Of a DNA stretch of 64,000 bases, positions 10,576 to 22,409 are shown piece by piece. The stretch is from contig WPIO01000151.1 of assembly GCA_009760855.2 (NCBI GenBank), positions 124,001 to 188,000 on the forward strand, written 5' to 3'. Under the pieces are notes generated by a model. It did no database searches. It was given only the letters and a program-made list of their open reading frames with translations, and had not been told where the DNA came from. Positions within the stretch are counted from its first letter, which is position 1; every line of letters begins with the position of its first letter. The position numbers were made by a program, and so were the translations under genes. Origin of the DNA: Cristatella mucedo (Eukaryota > Bryozoa > Phylactolaemata > Cristatellidae).

Positions 10576-11934
10576 ACGGTGGGTTATGAGTTTCTTTCGT
10601 GGTTGACTTGTTGTCTTCTTTAGCGTGGGGTTCAACTCTATACAACGCCTCAAAGCATCAGTGCCTTAAAGAAAAATTCAATGCAAAGTTTGATATAAAA
10701 CCCATTTCGAGGATTCGTCGATTGTCTTTATGTCACGTTATGTGCAAGGTATGTGTCATCAATGACGTTGCCTGAAGTAAGACCAATTCGGCAAACCTTG
10801 ATCTTTTCTGAGGCAGCTGCTAATTGGTAGGTGAAATTCGTGTCGGTAGGCTGAAGTGTGTCTGGGAGGCCAATCATAATGGTCCAAGGGACGGCTCTAT
10901 CCGCAAGAATCTCCTTACCTACTCCCACCTTGCTACTAGCTGCTTGAAAGACGCTTGCTGATTGATGGCGTACTAAGAAAGGATGTACACGTTCTCAATC
11001 AGCGAACATGACACGAGCCGAGCGTAGAAGCTCTCGGAGCTCGTCAACAACCTCTGCGTGCAGCATTAGCTCACTCCGTATGTACGCGACAGTGCATGAC
11101 AGAGCTCGGAGAGTCGAACAAAGACTGGAGGAAGGCATCCGTTGTAATAGTCGCTACGAGTGGCAGTGAAAATGCTTCCGGGATGATCCCTGATACACAT
11201 AGAAACTTGGGTGTCGATCATCACGCGATCCACCTGCTTGTTGTTCGACCCACGAAGCAAAGCTCACCGAGTGGGCTTGTCCCGCAGAAATACCCAGCGG
11301 TCATATATCGGCAGTCTTGAGCGACACTCTTGAATAGCAGATTGACACAGTGATTGATAATATTGTGACATCGGTGTGACTGCCTTTTGTTAAAAGGCCA
11401 AGTTAGATTAAACAGAGTAAGAGCACTATAGTTTTGGTTGTAAAGCTTGTCATAAGGGGTTTTCTGATCAAGTATGAATATCTAAACACAAGGTTGTTGG
11501 TGGCAAATTACGTAATTCAGCTGAGAGCTAGATTATATCTCAACTGAAGATTTCTTGCTAAAAACCCCTAGCTAATCAGAGAGCTTGATATTCAATTTCA
11601 CTTGAATCTACTAGTCGACATCTTTCTTATAATTGTTCCATAACCACTCGAGTGATTCATTAGAGTGAGCTGTCCACATGCTTTTACTGAATTTCCTCGT
11701 ATGAGTTGTTCTGGCAACTGCCAAGCTTGGGTTTCAGTATATTGTTTTAGTGGTAAAATATTAGCAGCATTCAATGAGTTTTGGTAGCTCGTTAGAATCT
11801 CCGAGACACTTAATAAGTAGCTGAATAGCTTGCCTATTGATGGGTGCTGTCTTGGTGATATCTTTAGGCTTGCCCCCACAATGACCACGTATACCTATAT
11901 TGAGTTTTGCCCCTAGGTCGCAGCTAACGCCAAC
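10576..11934. other. Intron stretch, nothing recognised
   Basis: No motif, repeat homology or splice-compatible coding segment was identified. Confidence 0.4.
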
Positions 11935-12080
11935 CTCTTAGCTCAGAGTAAGAGCTCGCCCTTCAGGATCCAGGCCGCGGGTTCGAGTCCTGCAATAGCT
12001 GATCCTAATTGCCCACTGCAAGCGGTGGTAATAGCCGTCCAGTCTCTTCTCCCGCTATACCAGCTAAAATAGAAAAATTA
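11935..12080 (+). mobile_element. S1 SINE copy
   Basis: A tRNA-like head with an A-box-like tcttagctcagagtaagagc and a good B box (gggttcgagtcctgc). The S1 body follows (cccactgcaagcggtggtaa, tagccgtcc..ctcttct) and then gctataccag. No functional tRNA cloverleaf is closed, so it is a SINE head, not a tRNA gene. Confidence 0.72.
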
Positions 12081-12498
12081 AACCCATTTAAATAGCACTG
12101 GTGAGTCAGCTAAAATTTAAATTTTACCGGTCTTCTCTACGAAAGTCAAAAGTATGATGATAATTGCAAAAGCTAGATGAGGAGTGTGAGGCACTCGTGA
12201 GGTGGTGAATTATCTATCTGTTCACACAAAATGTATGATGAACCAAACTGCTAATTTCATTCTAGAGTCATGGGACTTCTAAGTTGACAAATCCTTTCTC
12301 ATCTGGTCGTAAAGCTTCCTTAAATACATCCAATTCTATTAGAATCAGGTTGGACTGAAACGAAAATTTTAAGCAGCAGTGCATGCAGATTTTATAGTGT
12401 GATAGCTAATCCAGAGAGCATGAGTTTATCTCTACAAGCACATTGCGTTTCAAAAGTCTTCTCTTGTTTCGTAACAGTGGCAGCTGCAATTTTTGCAG

Positions 12499-12802
12499 AT
12501 GCAGTTGCTGGAACACGACCTGCCCGCCAACATGGAAACGGTTCCGTATCCTCTGCCTCGAAATCAGCACGCACTCGATTTTTGAATATTTCATCTTGGT
12601 CGTCATATTTTTTAGCAGCGTGTCCCTTTGCTTTGATGATGTAAACATTGACAGCCAACCTGAACTTGACAAGGCACTGCAGATTGCAAACTACGCTTTC
12701 ACGGGCGTGTTTATAGTGGAGATGCTGCTGAAATGGTTTGGCCTCGGAATGAAGCGATATCTATCCTCATTGTGGACAGTAATCGACTGTGTCGTCGTGC
12801 TG
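12499..12802 (+). CDS. Gene A exon 4: domain III S1-S3
   Basis: The exon follows the acceptor ..tttttgcag and completes the Cys-rich linker (CSCWNTTCPPTWKRFR). It then enters S1 (CLEISTHSIFEYFILVVIFF), the S1-S2 loop, S2 (ANYAFTGVFIVEMLLKWFGLG) and the start of S3 (SSLWTVIDCVVVL). The E-M-L-L-K-W motif of S2 and the R-x-x-C-x-x-I-x-x-H-x-x-F-E lead-in are diagnostic of domain III in this family. S2 holds the acidic gating-charge-transfer residue of the voltage sensor. The donor is ctg|gtaagt at 12802/12803, phase 0. This exon identifies the channel independently of its neighbours. Confidence 0.95.
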
Positions 12803-13944
12803 GTAAGTCTAGTGGCTGCTGCATAAGCTGCTGAGCGCTCTGCTGCACCTATTTTACGAACGGCCTCTTTTTCCCCAGCCTGCGGAAAAAACTTTTATTC
12901 CTTAAGGGGTTAGCTCTTTCATCGAGCAGATCAATTCAAACCACAATGTAAAGATAGTCGCAGGGCTATCACTGCGTCTGCTTGTCGTCTTTTACCGCCA
13001 AAAAGAAGTTGTTTAATGCTGCACTGGTTGAACAGGTAGTTCTTTATCTCCTTCTGTAACACTCCCAAGTCTTGGCAAGCAAAAGCGGCGGGCCAGATCG
13101 ACATCCTCTTTACTTTTCCCAACATGCTACTGATCTTCATCCACAGTTCCCTAAAGCTAGAGCGACTAAGTGGGCTATTCGCTGGAGAGTACTCCTGAGC
13201 AAAGTCAATGCACAAGTGGTTTTCGTTCGGCTACAGTAGCCAAAAGCCTCAATCCAACGCAAGAAAAAAAGGAAGCTAGTAGCGTCGCGAAGCAACCCAG
13301 AGTGGCTGGAAAAGATGCACCCGAATCAGCAGCAAGATTTGCGACTTACGATTTTACGATGTATTATAATTTTTTATGCGAATTCTGTATTTGAGACGCG
13401 GCAGAAAAATAGCCTCGGCCGTCGAGGGTGTGGTGAGAATAAAACGGAAGAGCTAATTTATAGTTCAGAGATGACGTGGGGGTAAGAGGAGACTGAAACA
13501 CTAGCCGAAGTTAAGCTAAATATGGAGGCGCCGATCCGTAGCAGACCTTATGGAGCGTACAATTAATTTCGCTTGGTATCTGATCGACCGACAGTCTTCG
13601 CCACTCCTTAAGTGAAGGAAAAGAACCACTGGATTTCTGGGATTTATCGACGAAATTCATTTATTCATTGATAACTGTGTCGGCATGATGAAATTTCCGG
13701 TAGCCATGCGAATATTTAGTTAGATTAGCCCAGTGAGAGAATATGGGGAAGGCAGCACAATATTTAGCCAGCCACTGATGCTGATAGTCTACAATCCTCG
13801 GCAGAGATAGGACATGATGAAAACATGCGGTCGCAGCAGTCTTGCACATAAAATTCGTAAGCACCTAGCAGTAATCTAAGAGGGCGCCTACTGAATTATC
13901 AGCCTTTGATTAGGGCTGTGACTCTGAGATAAAGCACAACCACT
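12803..13944. other. Intron 4 first part, nothing recognised
   Basis: No clear repeat or coding match was seen. Confidence 0.4.
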
Positions 13945-14640
13945 CGCCATCTTAGCCTCACTGCTTGCTTCTGGTCTACCGGCATGGGAAACCATGCACT
14001 AAAAATTGGTGCGAAACTCTGCAGCTATGCTTACAGTTAGTGCACAACTCTGCAGCTAGGCCTTGCATCTGGTGCACAACTCTGCAGCTAGCCTTTTCTG
14101 TCGTGAGCGTTGCAATTGCCACAACACACCATCTCTCGCTGCCGGGCACTGGCTCCCAATAAAGCTGCATATCAACTTCAAGGTTCTGTCACTTAATTTT
14201 AGGCCTCTTCATTCTCTGGCTCCAGCCTAACTATACAGAACTACTCACCCGCTAGGCCAAGAATCGTTCAGCCAGCCTTTCGGACTTGAATAACTTAGCC
14301 ATACCTTGTACGAGTCTCAAAACCATTAAAGGAATCGCATTTAGTTCTTGTGCAACCAAAGCCTGAAACTCACCAACAAGGCAGTTCATAACACCCTCTT
14401 ACATGAAAACATGTAAAAAAAAGCTTGAAAGTCACCTGTTTATTGCAGCAATTAGTGGGTATTTGTGCTTCGTCCTTCAAGTGCATATGCATGCCTAAAA
14501 TATGCCTGTAGCATGCAGACGTTGCCACCAATCATTGAATAACGCTTTTTATATAGCATCTGTTAAGTGCCTAGAAAGAGATTGAGCTATCGGAGGGTGC
14601 TTGACAGATGTATTATTATTGTTATTAACCAAGTATTTCA
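13945..14640 (+). mobile_element. L2-A LINE 3' end with internal triplication
   Basis: The plus strand contains the L-V-H-N-S-A-A-R coding block three times in 14012-14095 (aactctgcagct repeated). The P-L-P-G-T-G-S-Q region, the conserved C-terminal block and the 3' UTR follow. It ends in the hairpin (gcctagaaagagattgagct) and tattattattgttatta. Stops show it is dead. Confidence 0.8.
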
Positions 14641-15496
14641 TTGCAATCGGGCTGCTAGCGTTCTCTGTAAGGAAGAGTCAGGCTTTATTATCATGTAGCT
14701 TAAGGTAAGTAGCCGACATCAAAAAGTGAGCGGCTGCAGTTCCGGCATTTCGTTTATCTATTATTGCCGCCTGTTCCGAGGCCTAAATAATGAGTAAGGC
14801 TGGGTATAGTCGGCATTTAAGTGAATGCTGACGCAATTTGAACGATTCACTTTCGCGAGAGGCTATGAAGTATAGATAAAGAGCTGCAATGAGTCGAGAA
14901 CTGACCCTTATGAAACTATCTCTGCAGATGCGTGCTCTGTTGAATGACACTTGACCGCCACACGACAAGAACCTGGAATTGATTGGACGCTGGAGACTAA
15001 TGCAACAGCCTCTTACTCAGCTTTGAGAGATTGCAAATGTAACTCGTTCAAGTAGGATGTTATGGTCAATCGTGTCGGACTGCGTTAACAGGTTGAGCAA
15101 GATCATAGCAGAGAAAGTACCATAATCTCCGCCATTTAGAAGGATGTCTTCTATCACTGTTGTCGTGATGACCCTTACGTTGCGAACTGCTTACGGCTGC
15201 TTATATCTCCAGGGACAAGACGGTGTCCGTGAAGGGTAGGCAGAAACTGAGTGAGAGTATCTATCACTTGCATTGGGGAGCTTGAACATGGCAGGCAGAG
15301 GCATCACAGCAATAGCATCTGGGATCGAAAGAATTAATGCAGCAACTCTTTAACCATTAGCTCACTTTATTTGGCTTACCACATTAGAAATAGTGCTCAG
15401 CTCATGGTAAACCGTGTCAAAACTGCAAGCTAATCAATGGAGCCGCCGGTGCGACCGGAATATCAGTGATGTAAAGCTGCGACACTTTTGTTTTAG
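14641..15496. other. Intron stretch, nothing recognised
   Basis: No confident feature precedes the exon 5 acceptor. A stretch near 15000-15130 (gactgcgttaacaggttgag and neighbours) has a LINE-like look on the minus strand but was not assignable. Confidence 0.4.
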
Positions 15497-15619
15497 GTAT
15501 CCGTAGCCGACATAATAATCAGCCTGGCCGGAGTGTCTCAGGCTGCTGCATTCAAATTGATTCACTGCTTGCGCGGAATCAGACCTCTTCGGGCTGCCTC
15601 CAAGTGGGAAGGAATGAAG
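15497..15619 (+). CDS. Gene A exon 5: domain III S3-S4 voltage sensor
   Basis: A 41-codon exon lies between ttttag|gta and atgaag|gtgcgt, both phase 0. It encodes the rest of S3 (VSVADIIISLAG) and S4 (FKLIHCLRGIRPLRAASKWEGMK). The family pattern is a positive residue every third position, as in LRTLRALRPLRALSRFEGM. Here the series reads K, H, R, R, R, K: an outer Arg is replaced by His, so one gating charge is weakened and may depend on pH. The intact R-P-L-R-A and E-G-M anchors secure the alignment. Confidence 0.93.
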
Positions 15620-17942
15620 GTGCGTGTTGTAATGAATGTCACGTACGTTTTAGGCAATTTTCCAAGGCATCAAAATTGGGCAACTTTCTCATCAGTAATG
15701 TATCTGACACTTATTTGCCTGCTTGAAATGCCCATAGATCATAGTATAGTATGCAGGGTCTTTATGGTTTCATAATTAGCAGCCATGAATACTAAACGTG
15801 CATAACAACTATAATCGGCTTGGCTTTGCAGCCTTTGCCACATGCAAACCTCAGCTGTTCAACGTGCATTGTGTAAACGGCAGCTGCAGTTCGATTATGT
15901 AGGGAAGCTGGGTATCCCGGATAATTTGAGGCCACAACGTGACAAAGCCTAAGCACAATCGTCTGAAATGCGGTGGGTTAATCTGAAATGCGGTTTTCTA
16001 TAATTTGAAACCAAAACTGCCGTTATGCGAAGCCTTTTGTGGAAATGGCAGCTGTATCGCAGTACAGCTATTTAGGGCTGCTAACCGGACCGGATCATCG
16101 GGGGCAATAGCCTGAGAAAAATCAAGCCCAATCGCATTAAATTCAATGAGTTAATTTCTAAAATTTTAAGTCGAAACTGCTGTTGCCCAAAAGATTTTCT
16201 GAAAATAGCAGCTTCTTCTTTAGCTTTCTTTCTTGAATGTTTTGGGCTGCCGTTTGGGCCTGTCCATCGGAGGCCATAGCATAGAACACGAAAGTGCAAT
16301 TGCATGACATATGGATGGTAAACCCAAACTTTATTGCCGTTCGTACTAACCAATGCAAGAAAAATAAGCTGCTATCCCTAGAAGTTTCCACGATTCTGGG
16401 TACACGCATAAGAATTTAGTCAGTGCAATTCATAAAGTATTTCATAGCAGCGCTAGAGGCATCTCGATAGTGGACTCAAAGTGATTATCGACACAGGAGG
16501 ACAAGGTATTTGTAAATGTTTACACCATGGCTGTGCCTTAGGGGTGTGCCAGTGGCGAATAATGTAATTGCCCTGTTTCCAAACAGGCCATACATTTTCT
16601 TTAAAGCAAATCATATTTTTAAAGTTATTAAATAGGTCAGAGAATACCTAAGGAGGTCGGCTGAGGAGAGCTGAGTGACAGGTAACCTGCTCTGGCTCTC
16701 TAAATGCAAATATGCTTGACCTCACAATACGGTGGCCTTAGTCACCGTATTGTGAGGTTTTTATTATTATTTTCTTAACTTTAAATAATGGGACACACGG
16801 GAGATGTAGAAATGAAAGATTTTAACTGAACAAATTTAAATTATTGAAAGTTTCAAGAGTGTTTTCGTAGCAGATTTTGATGGAAAACCATCGGTATTAT
16901 GCCACGCCCTAAGACACGTGGATTTAGCTCCTATACCGAAATGCTGGCTAGGCCTTAGCTCCAAAGGCAGCGGTTCTCAAACTTCCTAATTACGAGACCT
17001 TTTAATACAGTTTCTCATGCCGTGGCGACCCCAAACATAAAATGTTTGTGTACAGAATGCGGAAATGCGTATTTATCCGGTGGTCTCGGGAAATCCTTTT
17101 GAAACGGTCATTCAACACCCTAAGGGGTTGCAAACCACAGGCTGAGAACAGCTGTTCTAAAGAATCAGCACATGGTAAAATAGCTCTAGCTATCTATTGC
17201 CTCATGTGCATTACAATAATTTTAAGATTCAGAGCGACTGAAATTCGTATGATGTAGAGAAAAAACCCAGAAAACATATGCCAAACAGAGCGAGAAAACA
17301 AGGCGAAGCCCCGCTTTTATAAGCCACTTATCTAGCTATGGATCATTCCAGACTACGTTCCGGTGCTCTCAATGCTGTGCTTTAAGCTTCAATCCAAGGA
17401 TAATGTTCATGTGCTCCAAACAAAACCAAGTTCACTGCCCGAATTTATGCCATTTTTTTCAATTGTAATTGTGTTCCATTATGACTACTCTGACCAGCTA
17501 CCGGGCGCCTATCTCCCGATTGAGTTGGGAAGTTCCACTCAGGTAAATTCAGGGAACCCCCGCCATCAGCTAACAACAGCACTTGATATCCCTGAACACC
17601 TCAATGTTTTATTTAATATAATGTAGTGAGGACTCTCGTTCATCTATAGGTTTTTGCTCAGTGCTGGCCAATCGAACTCTTAAATATAGAAACTTCATAC
17701 AATTAATATTTTCTTGTATTAATTAAAGTTATCATAAATTTTTGTCTGCTGTCAGTTTGGAAGTCACCGAAAAATATTTTTATATTTTAAGATTTTCCGT
17801 CAGATAGTTGACTTTAGGTCAATTTTTGAATGGGACTAGTTTTTTATACGAGTTTAGTGGTGTCTCGCATGCCCAACAGAGCAACAAAGCTATTGCCAAA
17901 GAAGACTGACCGAGGTCAACGGCCTATCTCTGTAATTTCCAG
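15620..17942. other. Intron 5, mostly unassigned, with one perfect hairpin
   Basis: About 2.3 kb with no confident repeat family. It contains a 16-bp perfect inverted repeat at 16719-16758, listed separately. Confidence 0.45.
16719..16758. repeat. Perfect 16-bp inverted repeat with 8-base loop
   Basis: Left arm acctcacaatacggtg (16719-16734), loop gccttagt, right arm caccgtattgtgaggt (16743-16758). The arms are exact reverse complements, and a T-rich stretch follows. It could be a remnant of a small foldback element. The arms are too short for a typical animal pre-miRNA. Confidence 0.85.
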
Positions 17943-18293
17943 ATCGTCATCAACGCACTCGCCTTCGCCCTCCCGGCTATTAGCCACGTGTTTCTAGTCT
18001 GCTTGTTGTTCTGGCTGATCTTCGCAATTCTTGGCGTACAACTCTTCGCTGGCAAGTTCTACGCCTGCTACGATCCGGCGTTTCCACGGACGGTTATTGT
18101 CAACAATCAGACCTGGATAGAGCCGTTGTACCACAACGTCACTGACATAGAGAGCTGCCTCAAGAAAAATTTCACCTGGAGGAACCTCGACGTGAACTTT
18201 GACAATGTGGCAAATGCTTACGTAGCCCTCTACCAAGTGGCTACCTTTGAAGGCTGGATTCAGATGAACGCGGCAGTGACAATGCCCGACGAG
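17943..18293 (+). CDS. Gene A exon 6: domain III S5 and pore loop with Glu filter residue
   Basis: A 117-codon exon in phase 0 at both ends. S5 reads VFLVCLLFWLIFAILGVQLF and is followed by A-G-K-F-Y-A-C. The extracellular turret has three N-glycosylation sequons (NQT, NVT, NFT) and Cys residues. The pore helix and filter read Y-Q-V-A-T-F-E-G-W-I-Q. The filter residue is Glu (codon gaa, 18249-18251), where Nav1 channels have Lys (TFKGW). That Lys is the main determinant of Na+ over Ca2+ selectivity. Glu here is the known hallmark of invertebrate Nav2 channels of the BSC1/DSC1 type (DEEA), which pass Ca2+ well. The donor is gacgag|gtacgt. Confidence 0.96.
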
Positions 18294-19195
18294 GTACGTG
18301 TCCCCTCTCACAGTGAGGGCTTCTTTCAAGAGCAAACGTGGAAGTCCTATATACTGCTTTTCCCACGAGAGTCAGCGCTAAGTGTTGCCACGTACCAGAG
18401 CAGCTGCCAGAATGTCTGAGTTCAAATTCCCTGGCCACTGCATTCAATGGCTTCAATTAGCCGTATAGTCTCATGTATCGGATGCTTAGAGTTGTCTGAT
18501 GGTTTTTTTATCCACCAATGTTTAGGTAGCAACGTGTTTCTATTTCGAATAATCTATCAAAGTAAAGGATTTATTCCGGATCGTTTTTTCACTTGGAAGT
18601 GGGTGGACATTTCCGCTGACCCTTACCATCAAATCATGGAGGCAATTTTTTCATCAAGTATTGAAGAACATGTTTAAGGCGGATGCAACTACCGGCAGTC
18701 GCAACAAACGTAGGCGGACATTCGAAAGCCAGTAAACTAAATATCAGATGCTTTCTAATATCCGAACTCAGCCTCACACTTTTCTAATGTATGTCCGTGA
18801 CGAATCTTGAAGGCTGAAAGTGGTTGACATATTAACATTTCAATCGCGCTAGTACATTAATATGGCAAAGACTGACAGTATGGTCGAATACACTTGAAAG
18901 TAGTTTAGTCAGGAGTATTATTATGGCGGATACGTGTCTGAGATATGAGCCACCACATGTGCTGCATTGTGCAACTACTGAACTGTTGGGTTTCGCATCA
19001 AAGGGAAGCGTACGCCATAGGCCTCTGCTTAGCAACCACTGTGCTTCGATGCCGACCTGTTAATTAAACACATCTTTTCCCAAATTTATTCCATGCATAC
19101 GAGCTACGAGCCTGATAATGTACTGTGATGTTTCTCCGTTTTTTAGCTGAACAAAGCCGCAAAGAATAGCGGGTATACGTTTTCTATAGCTCACT
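18294..19195. other. Intron 6 first part, nothing recognised
   Basis: No feature could be assigned between the exon 6 donor and the L2-B element. Confidence 0.4.
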
Positions 19196-20585
19196 TGAAA
19201 CCTAAGCGGCTTTCGGTACACAATCGGTAGCCGAAAGACCGCATCTCGCCGAACAAAGAAAAAGTGAGAAGCATAGCTGAACAAATATGGGCAGTTGAGG
19301 TAGTGAGTAGCCAAGAAATGGCAGGTGATAACGGCTGGAAAGGATGTCCCACAGGCGGCCGTAGGAGGGTCGACGTCGTTGCTTAAGAATAGTAAAAGTG
19401 AGTTCCACAGTGTGGGACCTGGACAGCAAATGCTTTTGCGCGATAGACCTTTAAGGAAAAGAACAGAATAGTTAATTGATTGTGTATAGATGATTTGAGC
19501 ACACGAAGAAGCTTACATTTGTGCAGCAGTCTAGCTACGTTTGAAAAAACAGGCTATTGAGGATGTTATGGGTCAGCGTGAGAGCTGTGCTCTGTATTCA
19601 TAGATCAACCGGTAGCATTTCAAGCTCTTTCAGCAAAAGAGGCACACGGCCAAACTTCTTAGATTTTTTAATTAGCCTCGCAGTGGTATTCATCACCTGC
19701 AGTAGAATAGTGTTTTTTCGGTAGGCCAGCCAAAACGGAAATGCAAGAATCTAGTGCCGACAGAATCAGGGATTTCGTATAAACTTTTGCATGCCGATGT
19801 AGACCGCAGTCCCTATCTCAAATAGGGATCGGACGTGATGGCTAGCTGCAGTGGTAGTATACCCAATAAAACTTCTAAAATTAAGGTAATTGAGAAAGGC
19901 GAAACAAAATTCCGAGCCAGAGAGAACGGTAGCAAAGCAGCACAATATCTTAGAAAAGCAGTCTTCTAGTGTAGCCATATTAGAAAAGCAAGCAAAGTCT
20001 CATAGTCCAGTCACTCGTTCGGGGCTTACTGCGAGTAGCAGTTCCATATTATTGACATTAAGTTTGAAAAGATTTACAAAATCCGGGATTGAATGTCTGC
20101 AGGGCAAACAATTAGTTTATTAGTCGCTACCGCAGAGTCAGACAATTTAAATAGCCAACACAACTTGAGCACCTTCAGCATTAAGGTAACAGCCGATTTT
20201 GTGGGTCACAATCTTTTTCCAGAGATTCAGTATAAATGGCGAGCAGAAAATGACAAACTACAGCCCTTGCGAGACTCCATAAGTGTCTGGTCTTTCGGAT
20301 GAGACCTAATCCTCACACGGCTTGGATTGAGCGTGATCGTATAAATACGATTTGAAACATGTGAGTGTCTCGTCTGCCAGACCAATTATTGTTCTCAGTT
20401 ATTTAAGTAGGACATAGTGATAAGTAGTGTCAAAGGCAGCTGACAGATCCACCAAGCTTAGGTAAGTGGCCATTCCGTCTGCCATGCCCCGTATGATATC
20501 ATTGGCTACACGGATGAGAGCAGTTTCACTGGAATGGTGTTGCTTGAATCCAGACCGAACATTGTCTGACAAATTTATTCTTTTT
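19196..20585 (-). mobile_element. L2-B LINE, long decayed copy
   Basis: It shares its 3' half landmark cctaagcggctttcggtac with the better copy at 23150-24180. On the minus strand near 20400-20580 it reads V-R-S-G-F-K-Q-H-H-S-S-E-T-A-L, then A-D-G-M-A-T-Y-L-S-L-V-D-L-S-A-A-F-D. This is the reverse-transcriptase block of L2/CR1-type elements (F-x-x-x-H-S-T-E-T-A-L..D-L-S-A-A-F-D). Many stops interrupt it. Confidence 0.8.
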
Positions 20586-20709
20586 AATTTACTGTGCAGG
20601 CTGCTTAGCGAATATCTGCTTCAGAATCCTTGACAAAAAAGGAAAAAAGGAAACTAGGCAGCAGTCAGCTAAACCCTCCCAATCGAATCCGGATTTGCTT
20701 AGTATAATA

Positions 20710-20880
20710 ATTATAATAATAATGCACTTGATAAAGTGCCCACAGATAAGGCAATCTCTTTCTAGGCGCTTTACAGCTGCTGCCAAGGAAAATGCGATTG
20801 AATGATAGTAAAATGGGTCCTAATCTGGTGTTAAATAAGGTATGTAGGCTGAAAATTAAATATAAGCAAAATAAATCACG
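20710..20880 (-). mobile_element. L2-A 3' end fragment
   Basis: The run ataataataatgcacttgat, then ctctttctaggcgctttaca and a degraded 3' UTR; minus-strand orientation. Confidence 0.75.
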
Positions 20881-21422
20881 TGTTGCCTTCGCTAGTAGCA
20901 CAGGCTGGCTTGTGGTTGATCAGGGGATGCAAACCAGAATTATTTCTTTGATCTGCTAGGCCTGTAACATCTTAATTACTGTATGCTTACCTAAAATAGT
21001 ACCAGTTCCAAACACTCCCTGCCAAAGGGTTTCGCTGGAAATAACCAATCTGTCCGTACCTTTCAATTTATTAGGGATGTGGAGCCAAGCGTTTACTTTG
21101 AGGTAACGAGACTGTGGAGATCACTTGAAAGATTCTCATTCAGTAGATGTGGATTCAGTTGTAGCTCGTGGTGCCCAAACAAACTCCTCAGCCGTAAGAC
21201 ACTGCCACGTATATGCTACTTACTTCCTCTGCTGCCCCAACTCAGTATATGGTATTCAATCTTTTAATTGCGTGAAATAAAATCAGATGCGAACACCGTA
21301 TGCGAACGGACTGCTGCGTAAGATTTGAGTGTTGTAAACAAGTTTCCAGCGTCACAGCATTTGGACTGTAAGGCTTTCGTGAAGTTATTGACTCAGATGA
21401 CTGCATGGCATATTTTCTTCAG

Positions 21423-21560
21423 GCTGGTCTTCAACCACAATATGAAAGAAATTTGATCTACTACTTATACTTTGTCGGGTTCGTCTTCATTGGATCGTTT
21501 TTTACACTAAATTTCTTCATTGGTGTGATTATAGACAACTTCACCATGCTTAAACAACAG
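21423..21560 (+). CDS. Gene A exon 7: domain III S6
   Basis: A 46-codon exon, phase 0 at both ends, begins after ..tttcttcag. It encodes [11 protein letters not shown] and then S6: [20 protein letters not shown], ending G-V-I-I-D-N-F. The family sequence is [29 protein letters not shown]. The Asn in the S6 T-L-N motif, conserved in all four domains, is present. The exon ends F-T-M-L-K-Q-Q at cag|gtaagt. It lines the inner pore and opens into the III-IV linker. Confidence 0.96.
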
Positions 21561-21920
21561 GTAAGTTCTATTAGAAAGGAATGAAGGCAATTGACTGGTG
21601 AGAGCTTCCTCCAAGCAAAGCATATTTTCATATTTAAAGGTAGAAATGTACCGGTGCAGAGCGTAAAATCGTAAAATGCCTTGCAGACGACCCATATTAT
21701 CAGCTGAGTAACGAAGTAACGCATGAAAGGCTTTTGCCTCCCCCTTCCTCCCCGCCAGCAGCATGCCCGATTAAAAAGGCCCAACATATTCATCTAATGT
21801 CTGAATTTTCTTTCAAAACCCCGATTTCCTAATAGAATAATTCATGGGCCAATAAAAATGATATTTTACCTCTCAGTTAGCGTAGTGCTGCAACCTCCCT
21901 ATATACGTACACATATATAC

Positions 21921-21931
21921 ATATATTTATA

Positions 21932-21964
<33 letters not shown>

Positions 21965-22004
21965 GGTATACATGTATATATAGTAAATATATGTCCTATA
22001 TATG
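21921..22004. repeat. (AT)n-rich microsatellite
   Basis: An interrupted AT tract (tatatatata and variants) upstream of the opposed L2-A pair. Confidence 0.85.
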
Positions 22005-22012
22005 TAAATCTT

Positions 22013-22205
22013 ATATAATAATAATAATAATGCACTTGATAAACCACCCTATGTGAACTTAATCTCTCTCTAGGTGCTTTAAATTTGCTGCAAAGGGAAA
22101 TGCAATGAATGGTGAGTAAAATCATGCTTGATAAACAAACAAAATGAATAAAATGGTTAGGGGTGACATGCACAGGGTCAGCATGCAAATGCGGTTAGTG
22201 GCAAC
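22013..22205 (-). mobile_element. L2-A 3' end, left arm of a large palindrome
   Basis: An (AATA)n start, gcacttgataaaccacccta, the hairpin remnant, then gttaggggtgacatgcacag and gtcagcatgcaaatgcggtt. It is the inverted partner of 22410-22615. Confidence 0.85.
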
Positions 22206-22215
22206 ATGCACATAA

Positions 22216-22228
22216 GATATATGTAGAT

Positions 22229-22270
<42 letters not shown>

Positions 22271-22340
22271 AATATATGAATATCTTGTCCACATATATAA
22301 GATACGAACGAAACTGATAAGTGGGAAAATATTATATATA

Positions 22341-22400
<60 letters not shown>
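22216..22400. repeat. (AT)n microsatellites between opposed L2-A arms
   Basis: Two long AT tracts (about 22220-22270 and 22334-22399) separated by a short unique stretch. They form the loop of the palindrome. Confidence 0.9.
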
Positions 22401-22409
22401 CACATAAAT

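Noticed and set aside
11935-12060. Possible functional tRNA gene
   Set aside because: A and B boxes are present, but no acceptor stem or cloverleaf closes, and the downstream body is shared with S1 SINE copies.
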